Part shown: positions 24,411 through 36,235 of the stretch, one piece after another
How the letters are laid out: each line of letters opens with the position of its first letter
Position numbering within the stretch: position 1 is the first letter of the stretch
Source of the DNA: Lanius collurio
Taxonomy: Eukaryota; Chordata; Aves; Passeriformes; Laniidae
Length of the DNA: 64,000 nucleotides
Reading direction: 5' to 3'
NCBI GenBank assembly: GCA_020086605.1
Contig: JACBWW010000016.1
Coordinates: forward strand, 22,596,019-22,660,018
Made by a program: the position numbers and the translations under genes
The notes under the pieces: generated by a model
Told to the model about the DNA's origin: nothing
The model's database searches: none
What the model saw: only the letters and a program-made list of their open reading frames with translations

Positions 24411-25439
24411 TTAGTCCAGATCATTTCTCCATAGGGGAGGAATTCGTGGTGGCCTGTGATAGTCACGAGATGACCTGAGCTTGTACAAAGTAACCTGTAA
24501 AGGAAAGAGGCAAAAAATGCAAAGAAAATAAAGAAAATGTCTGGCCAGCTCATATCCATCATCAAGGAAGGGTTCTGAGCTGCTCCTGGAATTGGTAAGG
24601 GGGCACTTCCACGTCTCAGTAACCTGTGCAAATCTGGCTCAAGCTGATAATGATCAAACCTAATTACAATCTGACAGCCCTCAGTGGCTTATGCAGTGCT
24701 TAAGATTTTATCACAAGTCTCATGATATTTAGTGCTCTTCTTAAGCCCTAATTCCTCATGTCAAGCAATTACCCAAGATTCTCCACTTCCAATAAAAATG
24801 CAGTTTCCATGCTGTGGGCATGGAACAAAGCTTCAAACATGACCTAAATGAAATCTAATGGTTTCTAAGCTTTTTTTTTTTTTTTAAATATATACATTTA
24901 AAATTCTGCTGGGTCCCTCTACGAGCTTTGTTCAGCTGTAGAGGCAGAGGCAGATGCACACAGACATATCCAACACAAGCATTGGACAAGAACAAGCAGC
25001 TCCAGCAGAGAGATTGTTTGTCTGTGCCAGCTTTCAGCACCCTCAACACTGAGCTTTCCTACAGAACATCACCTGTGTGAGGTCCCTCACTTGTGTCTGC
25101 TGCCTGCTCACATTCTACAACACCTTTCACTTCATTAAATCACTCTTAATCACACTTACTCAGTTCTCCAGAGGGTTTTAATAGGTCTTTATCAGAAGTC
25201 CTCTCTTTCCTGGGCTAACCCTCTCCTGTTCCTCTCTTATGCTGGGCTGACTTGAAAGCTTTGTCTACTGTAGATCAATTGCACCCAGAAAACAGGAATT
25301 CAGCTAAAAATCTCGCATTTTTGTTCCTGTAAAACAGTTCTTGCCTTCCTAACTCACCTGTACAACCCAGAGCCTTTGACAGCAGGACATTTACCTACTT
25401 ATTCCAGGATCTTTTCCAGATTACTCTTAAAAGACACAA
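24411..25439 (-). other. candidate minus-strand two-exon transcript with a 38-codon frame
   Basis: Reading leftward, a first exon is proposed at 25439-25358. It is entered by a CTCTACAG acceptor and closed by a near-perfect donor (TACAG before GTGAGTTAG). An 863-bp intron follows. It ends in a very good acceptor (a tract of about 35 mostly T/C bases, then TTTACAG), and the next exon starts at 24494. The first exon has stops in all three frames just before an ATG at 25390-25388. From that ATG, 11 codons lead in phase 0 into 27 codons of the next exon, rich in Arg/Pro/Tyr (central motif RDYHRPPRIPPLWR), stopping at 24411. Codon -3 context is weak (T). The peptide matches no family I know. It may be a lncRNA with an incidental frame or an alternative tail of an unseen gene. 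Splice quality is the real evidence; coding status is a guess. Confidence 0.22.
24871..24885 (+). repeat. T homopolymer, 15 bp
   Basis: Uninterrupted T-run followed by AAATATATA, in the proposed intron of the candidate minus-strand transcript. Read leftward it is a poly(A) tract, but no retroposon is recognisable beside it. Confidence 0.92.
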
Positions 25440-28324
25440 CTGTAGAGAATTCAAATGACATAGCTCAGAAGGAAAATTAGATACACTTGACTTTTAAATT
25501 GAGATGTCCCTGGCCTTGGACCAGGGAAACCTCCAAGTCCATCACATCAAACCAGCAGGCAAGAATTTTGCTAATGCAATGAGAAGGTTGGTAAAGCTTC
25601 AATCCCTGATCTGCTGCTACAGCCAAAAGGGGGAATATTCACTGCAACTCTTCTGTCTCCATTCTGGAACCTCAAATCTGCATAATAAAAAGTGAAACAC
25701 TTCAGACAGCTGACCTTAACACAAAATTATTCCATTTCAGTGATGTGTCAGAAAGGATGCACTGCCATCCCACACATGTTAGGTTTTGTGAGGGCAGCAG
25801 GGATGCTCCAAGGCTTCCCTTTTTTCCCCACAGATTTCCATGGCTTGGAGAAAAGTTACATATTTGTTTTACCAAAGTGGGATTCTGATTAGAGGAGGTG
25901 ATGTCCTGATCCCATTTTTCCAAACTCTCACTGAAAACTCACAATTACATGTTCACTAACTGCAGGGTAACTGCTGGAAGGTCTTTTGTATGGAAAACCA
26001 CTGTGGAGCACCTGTGATTTATTTACCTGACCCCAGCACAGGCCATGCTCCCAACCCTAAAGCTTTACTGAAACTCTACACAGATTCCAGTGGACCAAAG
26101 CCTTTTCCATATGAAAAAAATGAACTAATATAATTTAAAGCATGAATTTAAGCTCATTTGAAGGGCTGCAAAGCCAAGTGTAGGCACAGTTATTTCAATA
26201 GTAAAGTTGCAAATCTCTGTTTAGCCTCAGTTTACTGAAAGCTTTTAAAAGTTAAATCTATATAAATCCAGCCTAATCTCAAAGATCTTTCTGATAAGGG
26301 CCTGTACCAGCTTAAGAGCAGAAGGAAAAATAAATCAATTTAAAGTGAGACTCGTTCAGTGATTGTGTACATCTCAAAACTGTGACTGGAGGGACTTTGC
26401 TCTATTGACAGTAATCACACTTTAACACAAGCCTGACATCACCTCTTCATTCACCAGACAAATAAAATTTCATGTTGGAAAACAGTAATGACAACAGTTA
26501 ATATTTTCAGTAATAAGTTATCCTCACAGAGAGCACTTGACCTTCATTGTAATTTCCACACAGCTTGCAGTAAACCACCTGAGTGTGTATAAAATGTAAT
26601 GAATAAAGAAATATTAAAAATGATAGAATGTTATTAAAGTAGGTCACAATTCAAACAGCACAATTACTGAAAAAACAATGTTTGAAACGACATCACTCCC
26701 AATCCTTCTCACACTGGATGAGCTACTCTATAATTTATTTTGCCTAACAACAGCTTCTGTCCATATTGTCTCTCTTTATCCCCAAAGACTCTATCAGTGC
26801 AGCCCACTGTGCCACATGACAGCACAATGCCCACATGAGGCATGAAATGTCACAGATCACAGCTTTACACCTGGCCAACAGAATATATTCATCAAATTCT
26901 TTCATGCAGTGGAGACATTTGGTGTTATTTTGTGGGTCAAGCTACAAGAGGCAGATGGAATGGGCACTTTATTTACATGGGGGGTCCCTAAGCAAAATCA
27001 CTTTGTTTATGAGAGACAAAATCCAGCCTTGCACAGCTACTGAGAAGTCTTGGATCAAACATTGTTATTTTAAAAGGATGAGGAAGGGTGGGTTCCTCTG
27101 AGGCTTTTAGATGATGATCACGATTCCTTTTGCCCCTCAACGTTATATTCCACATATTCTGAACATCTTTAAAAGCTCAGAGTGGGACTTTTTATTCACA
27201 TCCTAAGAGGAGAAGAGCCTGATTAAGAGCCAAGTTAAAGCAAGTCTGACAGTAACAGAATGATGAGACTCTCCCCAGCACTCACCCCTGTGAAATCCCA
27301 CAAATTCTGTAGGAAATGCACCACAGCAGGTCAGAGTGGTCAGCTCTTTAATTTTAACCAGAAATTTGGAATGAGTGGATGTAGATATTGGCTTTACCCA
27401 TCCTTCCACAGACCACAAAACAACCTAAACTGTCCACAAAGACACAAAAATGAAGAAAGAAAATCCTCAAATTTAAAATGTATCACTTGATAAATTATTA
27501 ATATTTTGAGTGATTTTGAAACAGCATTTTAAATTTTTGACATTGATGTTACCCTGAGAGTTTGGGGAAATTTTCTATATAAACAGCAAAAATATTTGCT
27601 ACAAGGAGAGTATTAACCCTGTTATCTTTTAATTATTGGTGTTGCACATAAGTATCAGTGGCATGTGTGGGTTAGAAGCACAGCCTACCTATATTTGATC
27701 TTGCAGGAAAACAAAATCTCAGGACAGGTTTTCCAGTACAAAAAGAAAGGGGAAAAAAAAATAACTATCTACAACTACATTGCTCTTTTTGTTAACAAAA
27801 TTATACAGTAAAGTCTGGATGCATATCTAATTTTATCTCCCAGCATCTGCCACTGCTTCACGACCTCTAAGATAGTCTGCAAGCACGTTGATAAACAGAT
27901 TAAAAGGTAACTCAGTGGATACAGAGCAATCATCCAAGTTCCCAGAATATTTGGCCAAACCACCCCAAACCTCCAAAAGAAGATGCCCCTTCTCCCCTCC
28001 TCCCCCCGAGGAGCAAACACCATCCTCCTGTTTTCCTTGCCTGAATACCAAAAAGCACTAATATAAAAACACATTTGTAACCAGACACTGATATTTTACA
28101 GAGAAGTGCCTGTTTGCTTGTTTGTTTCAGGAAAGATTCAAGTTCAGATGGCTAAATGGAAAATTGTGATTATAGAGAAGAAAATATTTTATGCATCAGC
28201 TCCTTTGTCCTGGAATGGCAGTTTCAGTAAGATTTATCATATTTAGTATTGACAGATGATTCTTCCATCCATTAGTCCTCATAAAACAGGGGAGAATCCC
28301 AGCAGCCTGGTGCTTAGGGAAGGA
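25440..28324. other. AT-rich non-coding block
   Basis: Nothing recognised apart from AT-rich runs (for example around 26580-26640). Open frames are short and lack motifs. It is likely intronic or intergenic. Confidence 0.7.
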
Positions 28325-28329
28325 GGGAA

Positions 28330-28388
28330 ATATGCCCATGGGTTGATCTTTAAGGTCCCTCCCAACCCAAACCATTCTGTGATTCCAT
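28330..28388 (+). mobile_element. CR1 LINE 3' terminus, plus orientation
   Basis: The string 'gggttgatctttaaggtccc' followed by 'tcccaacccaaaccatt' and 'ctgtgattccatg' is a well-preserved CR1 tail, with the ATTCTGTGATTC-type terminal repeat. The copy is severely 5'-truncated, which is typical, and carries no coding sequence. It is the least diverged CR1 piece on the plus strand of this window. Confidence 0.78.
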
Positions 28389-31300
28389 GCCATGGTCAGT
28401 TGAACCGTAGGGGATCTTTTCCAATTGGAGAAACTGGAACTGAGCTTTGATGTGCACTGCTGAGTATTAGGATTTCCTTCTGACTTAGCAGGTCAGGGTG
28501 AAGAACACCCCTGGCCCCGTGGAACTGCCAGGCAGGTGTGCCCAGAGAGCCCTGACCCTGTGGGAGGAAAGCAGATTGACTTAACTCATCCTGAAGGAAG
28601 GCAAAGCATTCACTTCATCCACTTTCATTCAGAAATAAAAGCTCAGCCTTTCAAATGAGATGTAAAATAGAGCCCTGACCATTCAAGATCCCATGAAAAT
28701 TCCCCCAAGAGCAAAAATGTTAACTAACATGTCCTGGCCAATATCCAACTCAGATAATTGCATTCTGCTTCCTAAATTCCCCTTGCAGTTTCAATTGGAT
28801 TAGTTTTTCTTCATTTCTCTTCCCTAAACCCCTCCTGCATAATGTTTCCAGCCCAGAATGGCTGCTGTATTCCACTCCAGAGGTGTGTGAATTATCAGTG
28901 CTGGGCAATCCCAACATACATTTTGGATATATTAGTCAGGGAAAACACTCTCTGAGCTGGAGTAATCCCCTCACCTCTCACTGAGGAGCATTTAACTTCA
29001 CAAATGAGAAATCCCTCTGATGTTAGTAAGATTTTTTTTCTTTTTTTTTCCTAAAATATTGCCCTGCAAGGAATGGTACCAAACCAGCCTCTTGCCAATT
29101 AGGAAAGTCCTTTGCTGGGCCATATTCTCAGCTCGAGGAACCAGCTGCACTTGCTTTGACTTCAGTAGAGCTCTGCTACATTAAAACAGGAGTAAATATT
29201 CATACAGTGTTTTTTTCACTAAGTCATTCATGTTTAAATGTTGGAAGAATCAAAGGAGTTGGCTGTTGAATGCATCAATCTGTGGATAGAAAAGAGGAAT
29301 ATCAGAATGTATTCTCATCCTTTCTAACTGGTTTGCAAATCTTAATGCTATTTTAAAGGGAAGTTGGAGGTTCTTTAACGTGGCCTACTGATGAAAAATG
29401 AAAGTGCTGGGAAATTTGAATCTCCTGTTGTGTGCTACATGTATTCTACTGTAAATACTCACAATAGTGAGGCAAACTGCAAAGTCCTGACCCAGTGCAT
29501 TTTATGAAACAGGAGGAGCAAAGGTGATTTATGTGCATAAAAGCAAAAACTGACAAGCCTTTGATTTTCTTGCAGAACAATCCCAAAATGATTGTCAAGA
29601 CTGCTTTGGTTTTTTGCCCTCTGTGCTTCCTGTAATAGGACCATTTTATCCAACATGCTGTTTTATAGACACTGTGTACGGGGTCATTTCCACCTGCTAT
29701 CCAGGTTACTCAAAAGAATTCTTTCATTCCCCCTTCCAAGAGCTCTTGGCAGCAGTTGAGATTGGCTTATTTTCACTTCCAGCCTGCTCCTGCATCTCTG
29801 GTTAAGCACAAACCCACAAACACAGCACTTATTCCTTCTTTAGAGCTCTGATACCAGAACATCCTTAAAAATCTGAGAGATCAACTGTAGACAGGCTGCA
29901 GTCAGAAAAATGGGGAACACAGGGAATATGAAATGGGGAACACAGGGGATATGCCCATTCTGGGATTTTCTCCTGACTATCCCAACTCTCCTGCTTTGCC
30001 CCTTGCAGGGTGTGTCACTGTGAAGACATCCCTGTTTGCCAGCTCCACGCTGGGCTGGCTGCAGCATCCTGCTCAATTCCCTTGAAAAAGTGTGGATGGA
30101 AAAGGGAGATGAGAAATCTCCAACAGCATCCTTCTTCTGCAGGAAACACTCCCAGCAAAGGGGATGGAATTGGGTGAGGAAATTAAAGGTGCCAGAGGGG
30201 GAATACCAGGCACCAGCATGACTGAGGCTCACCTGATGAGCACAGATGGTTCTGCAAAGGGATTTTAGGTCAGCATCAGATGGTTAAAGCACAGACCATG
30301 GTCCTGATCTGTGGCACATGCATGAATTTGGTAAGGAGAGAGCTGATCTCCAGAAATCACTGACATTTTTTGCTGCTCATGTACTGCCATTCTGGGTACC
30401 AGCCCTGACTCCAGCTCAGCTCCTTTTGCACACAGTAGTTGACAGCCACAAGGGAAATGACACTCCTTCTCCAGAACAGACTCCCCTGTTCCCATGGTTT
30501 TGCTCCAGTGGAGAAATGGGCTTGAGCTGGGGAACTCTGAGGTTTGCATCCTTGTGATAAGCAGTGCTCGAGATTATCTGCCATTTACAGCAAACACGGG
30601 ATGGAAAGTTTAGTCCTGACACTGAAATTGAATTTTAAAAGTGCACAACTGTCCATCAGCAGCCTCAGTTCCATGAACAACCTGAAAACAGACTGGAGTA
30701 AGAGGGCCCTTTCAGCCACTCCTTCCTTCCCACTCCGGTTTCTTTTTAAGACTGCCCTGTGGCTGGCAAACAGGGGTGTGTTCACAGTGACACACCCTAC
30801 AAGGGGCAAAGCAGGAGAGCTGGGGGACTACCCTGGAAACATTTGCACTCCCGTGCTCTGAAACAGTCATTGCCACAACAATCAATGAAATATTAACGTG
30901 ACTACAGGAACAGAAGCTTGGGATTAGAGACATCTAAAAATGGATGGACTTCCCTCCATTCTTCTCTACATCTGCAGGAACCCTTCCAAAAAACTGACTG
31001 TAAACATTTTAATTCTCTGTCAGCTCTCTGGAGAAAATCATTACAGAGGCAAAACTACAGAGCAGCAGGTGCCACTCTGCAATAAGTGTCTGGCAGTCAA
31101 GCAGGCATCACCCCACAGACACCCCGAGCACTCACAGCCTCCAATCCAGAAAAAGGGTGCTGGGCATGGAGAGCTTGCTTGGAGCACTGCTTGAGTGATC
31201 AGGCCAAAGCTGTAATCAGCCAGTCAGTGGCACAATAGCTTAATTCTTTATTTATTAGTCTGTCTCCCCTCTCTGGTTCAAGGAGTTTATACACTTAATT

Positions 31301-31769
31301 CAATTTTAAGACTTATGTGTTTGTTTACTAGAGCAAACAAAACCAGTAATGAAGAGCTGTAGTTTTAAGAGAAGTAACCAACCTGCTTGTCTTCTGCTCA
31401 GAATTAAATTTTTAGCATTAAATATTGACATTAGGAGCTTAGGTCCATGTCTGCTTTTCACACCTCCCAAGCACACACCAGAGAATTTGGTGTGAGGTTG
31501 CAGAAGGATAGGTGCTGACCTGTGCTTTCAGCATGACATCCCAAAGAAACCATCTAAAACCTAGTGGGGTTCCTCAGAGCAAACCTTAATCAATTTGCCA
31601 ACACCATCAACCTCAGCTATCTCCTTTCCCTTTCATCTCCAGTGTTCCTTGCAGCACCATGGAGAGAGTAAACCATGCACAGAAGAGAACGGTAGTGTAT
31701 CATCTACCACTGCACTCTGCTTGGTTAAGGAAAAGTATTCAAGCTGGAGACCTCTCTGTCGATTGAAGG
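28389..31769. other. AT-rich non-coding block
   Basis: No gene recognised. It includes a 23-bp tandem duplication at 29908-29953 and a good minus-strand donor near 30232 (CATCAG before GTGAGCC) without a matching acceptor-bounded open exon. A strong plus-strand polypyrimidine acceptor ends at about 31642 and is followed within about 20 bp by an ATG in CACCATGG context. See findings. Confidence 0.65.
29908..29953 (+). repeat. 23-bp direct tandem duplication
   Basis: Two adjacent copies of a 23-bp word beginning 'aaatggggaacacaggg' (29908-29930 and 29931-29953) differ by one base (A to G). This fits a single recent replication-slippage duplication. Confidence 0.93.
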
Positions 31770-31870
31770 AAGAAAGAAGGAAGGAAAAAAAAAAAAAAAA
31801 AAAAAACCACACCAAAAAAAAATAAAAGAGGGAGACAGAAAAACCTGTTGCAAAAAAAAAAAAAAAAAAT
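31770..31870 (+). repeat. A-rich tract with two long poly(A) runs
   Basis: A GAAGGAAG purine stretch runs into 22 consecutive A (31785-31806), a 9-A run (31814-31822) and then 18 A (31852-31869). The 22-bp run is the longest homopolymer in the window. A retroposed cDNA tail is one explanation, but no parent transcript is recognised upstream and no flanking target-site duplication is evident. Slippage of an A-rich seed is equally possible. Confidence 0.92.
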
Positions 31871-32879
31871 CATCCCAAATAAAGCCTTGGGTTTGGAACT
31901 TTGCTTCTTTAGCTTTTGGGTTTAGATTTACCACCCACATGAACATCTACAAGCAGGTTAACACCACAATTAAGAAAGCACAATCAATTCCACCCAGATT
32001 CCTTAAAACCAACATAATTACTTCCCATAGAACTACTGAAGTGTACTGAAAACGTAGCTGCAGCATTAGAGGGTTATTTGCTCCAAGGACCTTTTTAATA
32101 TGGCTGTATTGTAATACTGCAGTGCAAGAGCCTCTCCAGCCATAAAAAGAAATTTAGCTCAGAAACCCAACTTGTGGGCAATGAAAAACACATTTGCTCC
32201 AATTTGCCATCATTTAATAATAGCATTATTTAACAAGAACAGTTAAAACAACCAGCCTCAAAAGACACAGTAGTGCACTTCTCACGAGACTCCGAGGGCA
32301 TTGAAATGAAATTCATTTTGCAAACCAAACACTCAAAGCAGCCAGTACCACTAGAAAGACCACATTTAAAAGGGAGAAAAAATTTAGTGACTGACCAGAA
32401 AAAGAGAACCCCTCTCTATATCTCCAGACATGCACGTTTTACTTTAAAGCTGCTGCATATTTCACTGGTAAAGAAAATAACAGTCTTCCCCTGGAAGTAA
32501 CATATTTGCCATTACACTTTCATTTCCATTCAAAATCAAGAACACACTGAATTTGCACACATGGAGAAGCAGCTACCAAGCTCTGGGTGTATTCTGTATC
32601 ACATCACTAGTCAAACCCCATATATCCTCACATAATTATTTTCTTACAAGGTTATGCCTAATTGGCCACTAACCTCCCTGATTAATCATCTACACTACAA
32701 GAAGACGTTGAGAAAAAGGCAGAAGGGCAACAAAATATTTATTCGGGTTGGAAATATTAAACCAACAGAGGACAGTTGGTTCAAGTTGCCCCTTCCCGGC
32801 TGCCATGCAGAGGTGGATGGCGAGAAAACCCTGCTCGAGAGTCTCACACACACCGACACACACACAAATAAGAAAGGAA
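31871..32879. other. AT-rich flank on the distal side of the CpG island
   Basis: No gene recognised. Composition is AT-rich up to about 32780 and then rises toward the island. A CA-rich microsatellite-like stretch at about 32845-32867 lies at the edge. If the island drives a leftward transcript, this is the start of intron 1. Confidence 0.65.
32845..32867 (+). repeat. CA-rich imperfect dinucleotide repeat
   Basis: A short (CA)n stretch is interrupted by one CG step and abuts the CpG island boundary. It is too short and imperfect to be strongly polymorphic. Confidence 0.8.
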
Positions 32880-33900
32880 CCGGTGTCTCACGTTCATTCC
32901 CAGCGCGGCGATGCTCACTACGGCTCTAAGTTGCCCGTGCCCGGCTCTGGAAGTGTTAAATCCCCTCGCACGGCCCCGAAGCGCGGCTCCTGCGGGCGAG
33001 CCGCCGCTCGCATCCCCGCTCGCACGTCCCAGCCGCGCAGCGCCGGCCGGCAGACGAGGCGGCACCGCGCTGCCCGGGCATCCCTCCCCGCCTCCTCGCC
33101 GGCTCCGCCGCGCCAGCGCCTCCCTCCCGGCGGACAAACTTTGCGCTCAACTCCGCCGAGCTCCGCGGGGCGCCACGACCCGCTCCGCGCACGGCGGGAG
33201 AGGGGCGGCCGCGGGCGGCTCCCCCCGCACAGCCCCGCGGGTCCCCGCCGCCTCCTCCTACCTGCAGCCGGCGCCGCTCCCCGCAGCGCCCCGCTCATCC
33301 TCATCATCCTCCTCCTCCTGTGGCGGCGGGCGGGCTGCGCGCCCCGGTGCCTCGCTCGCTGCGCTGCTGGCGCGGAGCCTGCGCGGGCGGAGGCGGCTCC
33401 GGGCCCGCGGCAGCAGCGCCGGTCCCCTGCAGCTACCGCATCCCCCCGGAGCCGCAAGCGGGAGCCCCCCGCCCCACGGGCAGCGCCCGGCGGGGACCCC
33501 CCTCCGGCAGCAGCCGGCCCCGGACTCCTCCTTCACCCGCTCGCTGCGAGGGGACGCGGCTTCTGACCCGCTGCCCTCCCCTCCAGCCCCACCGGCAGCA
33601 CCTCTTACCGCTGCCCGGCTGCTCCCTGTGCCCGTCCTTCCTGCGGCAGACAGCTGAGGAAAGCCCTCCCAGCGCCGGGGTGGTGGGAGCGGGGCTGTGC
33701 CCGCCATCACTCCCGGCTTCACGGCAAGGGGGAACGCAGCCCAAAACTGCCCGTGGGAAATGGGACACCTGAGCCCTGGGCCAGGCTGGGCAGCTGCAGC
33801 CCCGCCCAGCCCTGAGCAGGCAACAGGCGGCAGCTGCGGGCATTCACCTGCGCTGGGGCAGCGGAGCTTGGTCCCTCACATCCGCTGAGGGCACCAAGGG
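32880..33900. promoter_or_regulatory. CpG island, probable promoter
   Basis: About 1 kb of very GC-rich DNA has CpG at near-continuous density (densest at about 32935-33590) and abrupt AT-rich flanks on both sides. GC-box words (GGGCGG/CCGCCC type) recur and there is no obvious TATA box, the usual architecture of a vertebrate dispersed promoter. Three consensus splice donors lie on the minus strand inside it, with no comparably good donor on the plus strand, so leftward transcription is favoured. Long open frames on both strands are a composition artefact. No encoded protein is recognised, so the driven gene is unknown. A bidirectional promoter or an orphan lncRNA island remain alternatives. 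Confidence 0.9.
33262..33848 (-). other. candidate first-exon region with three alternative donors
   Basis: Minus-strand donors are seen at 33848/33847 (CGCAG before GTGAATG), 33609/33608 (CAGCG before GTAAGAG) and 33262/33261 (CTGCAG before GTAGGAG). They suggest alternative first exons from the island. Near the last donor, clustered ATGs at 33307-33296 open a frame of 15 codons plus one base (phase 1), MMRMSGALRGAAPAA. A different frame reads an acidic EEEDDEDE run. Neither is recognised, and the exon may be 5' UTR. No downstream partner exon in this window can be tied to it with confidence. The candidate acceptors at 25439 and 24494 are possible partners. Confidence 0.35.
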
Positions 33901-36114
33901 GCGTTCTGGGCCCAGTGGGATGTGGCATCGCCCTTCCTTCCCATGCTGCTTCCTTGGGGTTCTGCCTGGCTGCCCCACAAGAGGTTCCGTTCCTGGCTGC
34001 CGTGTCCCCTGTGCAGGAAGGTGTCTGCTCCTGATGCTTGCAAACGGACTTTGAAGGCAGAAATACTTTTGAGTGACAGCTTTATAGCCACGGTAGATCC
34101 AACTGTCCTGGCTGTTCACAGATGGATGTTAAGTGTTTCTCTGGCAAGCTCTGACCTAAGCCTGCTCTGTCAATAGGTGCCTGGCCTGCTGGGCAGTGCT
34201 CAGGAAGGAGAATTACAGTCTGTGCACAGATACATTTCTTGCTCTTCTTGTCCACCCTTTCAATGGGATGTCACCAAACAGCAAAATTAATCCCTGGCAA
34301 GGAAGAAATTAATGTATGAGCTGGCAAAGCACAGCAATGAGGCAGCGATTAAAGTTTCTGTCTAATTCTGGGAGATCAAGCTTGTAATAGCTAGAGATTG
34401 AGACTTAAGCTGCTTTACATATTCCTTCATATTTAAGATCATTAAGGTATCTGTGGTTATTGTACATATTGTTATATGCAGAGGGAGCCTTGTTGGAGGT
34501 GTTAATAGTGGCAAAACTCGGTGGCTGTGGGCATGTGCCATGTGACAGGCTGTTAACCTTTTGTCACTGTGACCTGACACATTTGACTAAAACCACTTTT
34601 CCTGGCCCCAATCTCTCACCTGCTCTCCTGTGTCACATACTTATTGCAGGAGTAACAGCTCTTCCTGCTTAATGGGCTTCTTCCATGCAAACCCTGAGCT
34701 GTTTGATAATGGCTGCCTTGGACATTTTTGTTACCCTTAACTTGTGGGTGATAAAAGATGAATAAAGCTGTCAAATATCCTATTGATTATGTGATTGAGA
34801 TGTACCCTGACTGCCCTTCTAACACTGAGTTTTTTCCATTCTCTTTCTTTCCTGGGGTTTGGGTGAGGATGGCAAGAGGAACCAGACCTCTAAAACAGCA
34901 CTGAACCTGCAGTCTGTCGGCCTGATCTGTTCCCACCCACCACATCTGTGTGAGGAATACCCCTCTTGGCAAAAATATGTGTCAAATCTCAGGCCCTGCA
35001 TCTTTCTCGTGTTAAGTTATGGTGTCCCTGATTTTGAGGCCCCAGTAGCTTCCTCCCTGATGTCTTCTTGCCTGATTTTAGAGGGCAGAGTTCAGTAGAA
35101 AATCTGCCAGGTTCACACACCAATGAATAAAGCCACAGCTGTGGGCTTGTGATGCCCATGCCAAGTGGGATGTGAGAGATGGGGCTTTAGTTCTAACTCC
35201 AGTACAGGTTCCTCCTGCTTTCAGCACAAATACTTGCCAGAGATAGACAGGATGAGCAGTTGGGTTGAAGAGCTTGCTGTTGGTATGACTGACTCCCTGG
35301 GCTTTGGGAATGCTCTCAGCTCCCATAGAGAGGGCATTCTGCACTGAGAGAGAGCATGGATGTAGAAATCCTTCTCTGCAATCCCATCCAAACAAAGAGA
35401 CACAGAACAGGGGACACCTGCAAAAGATCACTGAAAGAAATCTCAATGCGAGTGGCATTAATTTCTATTCCTTAAATGCAGATGTGTGAGCAGAAGAGCC
35501 ACATAAGTGCCCGTGAAGGTGAGTGCACTGGAGAGCTCCCACAGAGCTCCAGGGCCTCGGAGTCAGCTGGGAAACAGAGTGCCACAAACAGCTGGGCCAG
35601 CAAAGGAGCGAGCCCCGGGAGAGGGAGCAGGAGGCGAAGATGCTGCAGTGCACAACTGCAGTGAGGGACTGATTATCCTCATCTCAGAGCAGGCAGAGTT
35701 TGAAATGGAAATGAGGAGGAGATTTCCCTACCACAGTACCCAGCAGCTACAGCAGACGCTGCTCTAAGACAACAGGGAAGCAGGCAGCACGCTGCAGGGA
35801 CTTTTGTTTCACCATTATTCAGCTCATCTCAGAGCCCTCCTTTAATTGTTACTCAAATTGTTACTCAAAAAGTTTCATACAGGATTGAAACACGAACAAA
35901 AAACTACTTCCACCTTCACATCCTGACATTGATATCGAGGTCTCTGTGCATGTGGAGACTTCAGCTTCTGTAATCAAAGCAGAGTAAATTAGCAGTTCTT
36001 TGCACAAGTCTCATCCTTCTGGGCTCAGAAACAGAACATCACCTGCAATGCCACACGAAGGGCTCTTGAGCCAGGAATTCCAAAGGCATCTGAGCTGCAG
36101 CAAGCACACAGCTT
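33901..36114. other. non-coding block upstream of the island
   Basis: No gene or named repeat. A strong plus-strand donor occurs at 35519/35520 (GTGAAG before GTGAGTGC), but no acceptor-bounded open exon precedes it. It could be the first exon of a rightward transcript or chance. Confidence 0.6.
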
Positions 36115-36235
36115 CACAGACTCAGAGAGCCCCAGAATGCCTTGGGTTGGACCTTAGAGATGTCCTCACTCCATCCCCTGCCATGGGTGGGGATGCCACT
36201 CCCTAGGTCAGGTTGCTCCAAGCCCCATCAGATAC
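36115..36235 (-). mobile_element. CR1 LINE 3' fragment, minus orientation
   Basis: On the plus strand, 'cttgggttggaccttagaga' followed by 'ccatcccctgccatgggtgg', then 'aggtcaggttgctccaagcc', reads as the reverse complement of a CR1 tail ('gggttggaagggacct...ccctgccatgggcagggacac...ccaggttgctcaaagcccc'). It is diverged and 5'-truncated, with no coding capacity. It lies about 2.2 kb from the CpG island. Confidence 0.68.

Noticed and set aside
31595..31825. 76-codon plus frame ending in a poly-lysine tail
   Set aside because: The lysines are the poly(A) run, and no motif precedes it.
32748..33843. Open frames of 130-272 codons on both strands through the CpG island
   Set aside because: GC-rich sequence is stop-poor, the frames overlap on both strands, several begin on non-ATG codons, and all are Arg/Ala/Pro/Gly-rich with no domain. 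They are composition artefacts, apart from a possible short first exon.
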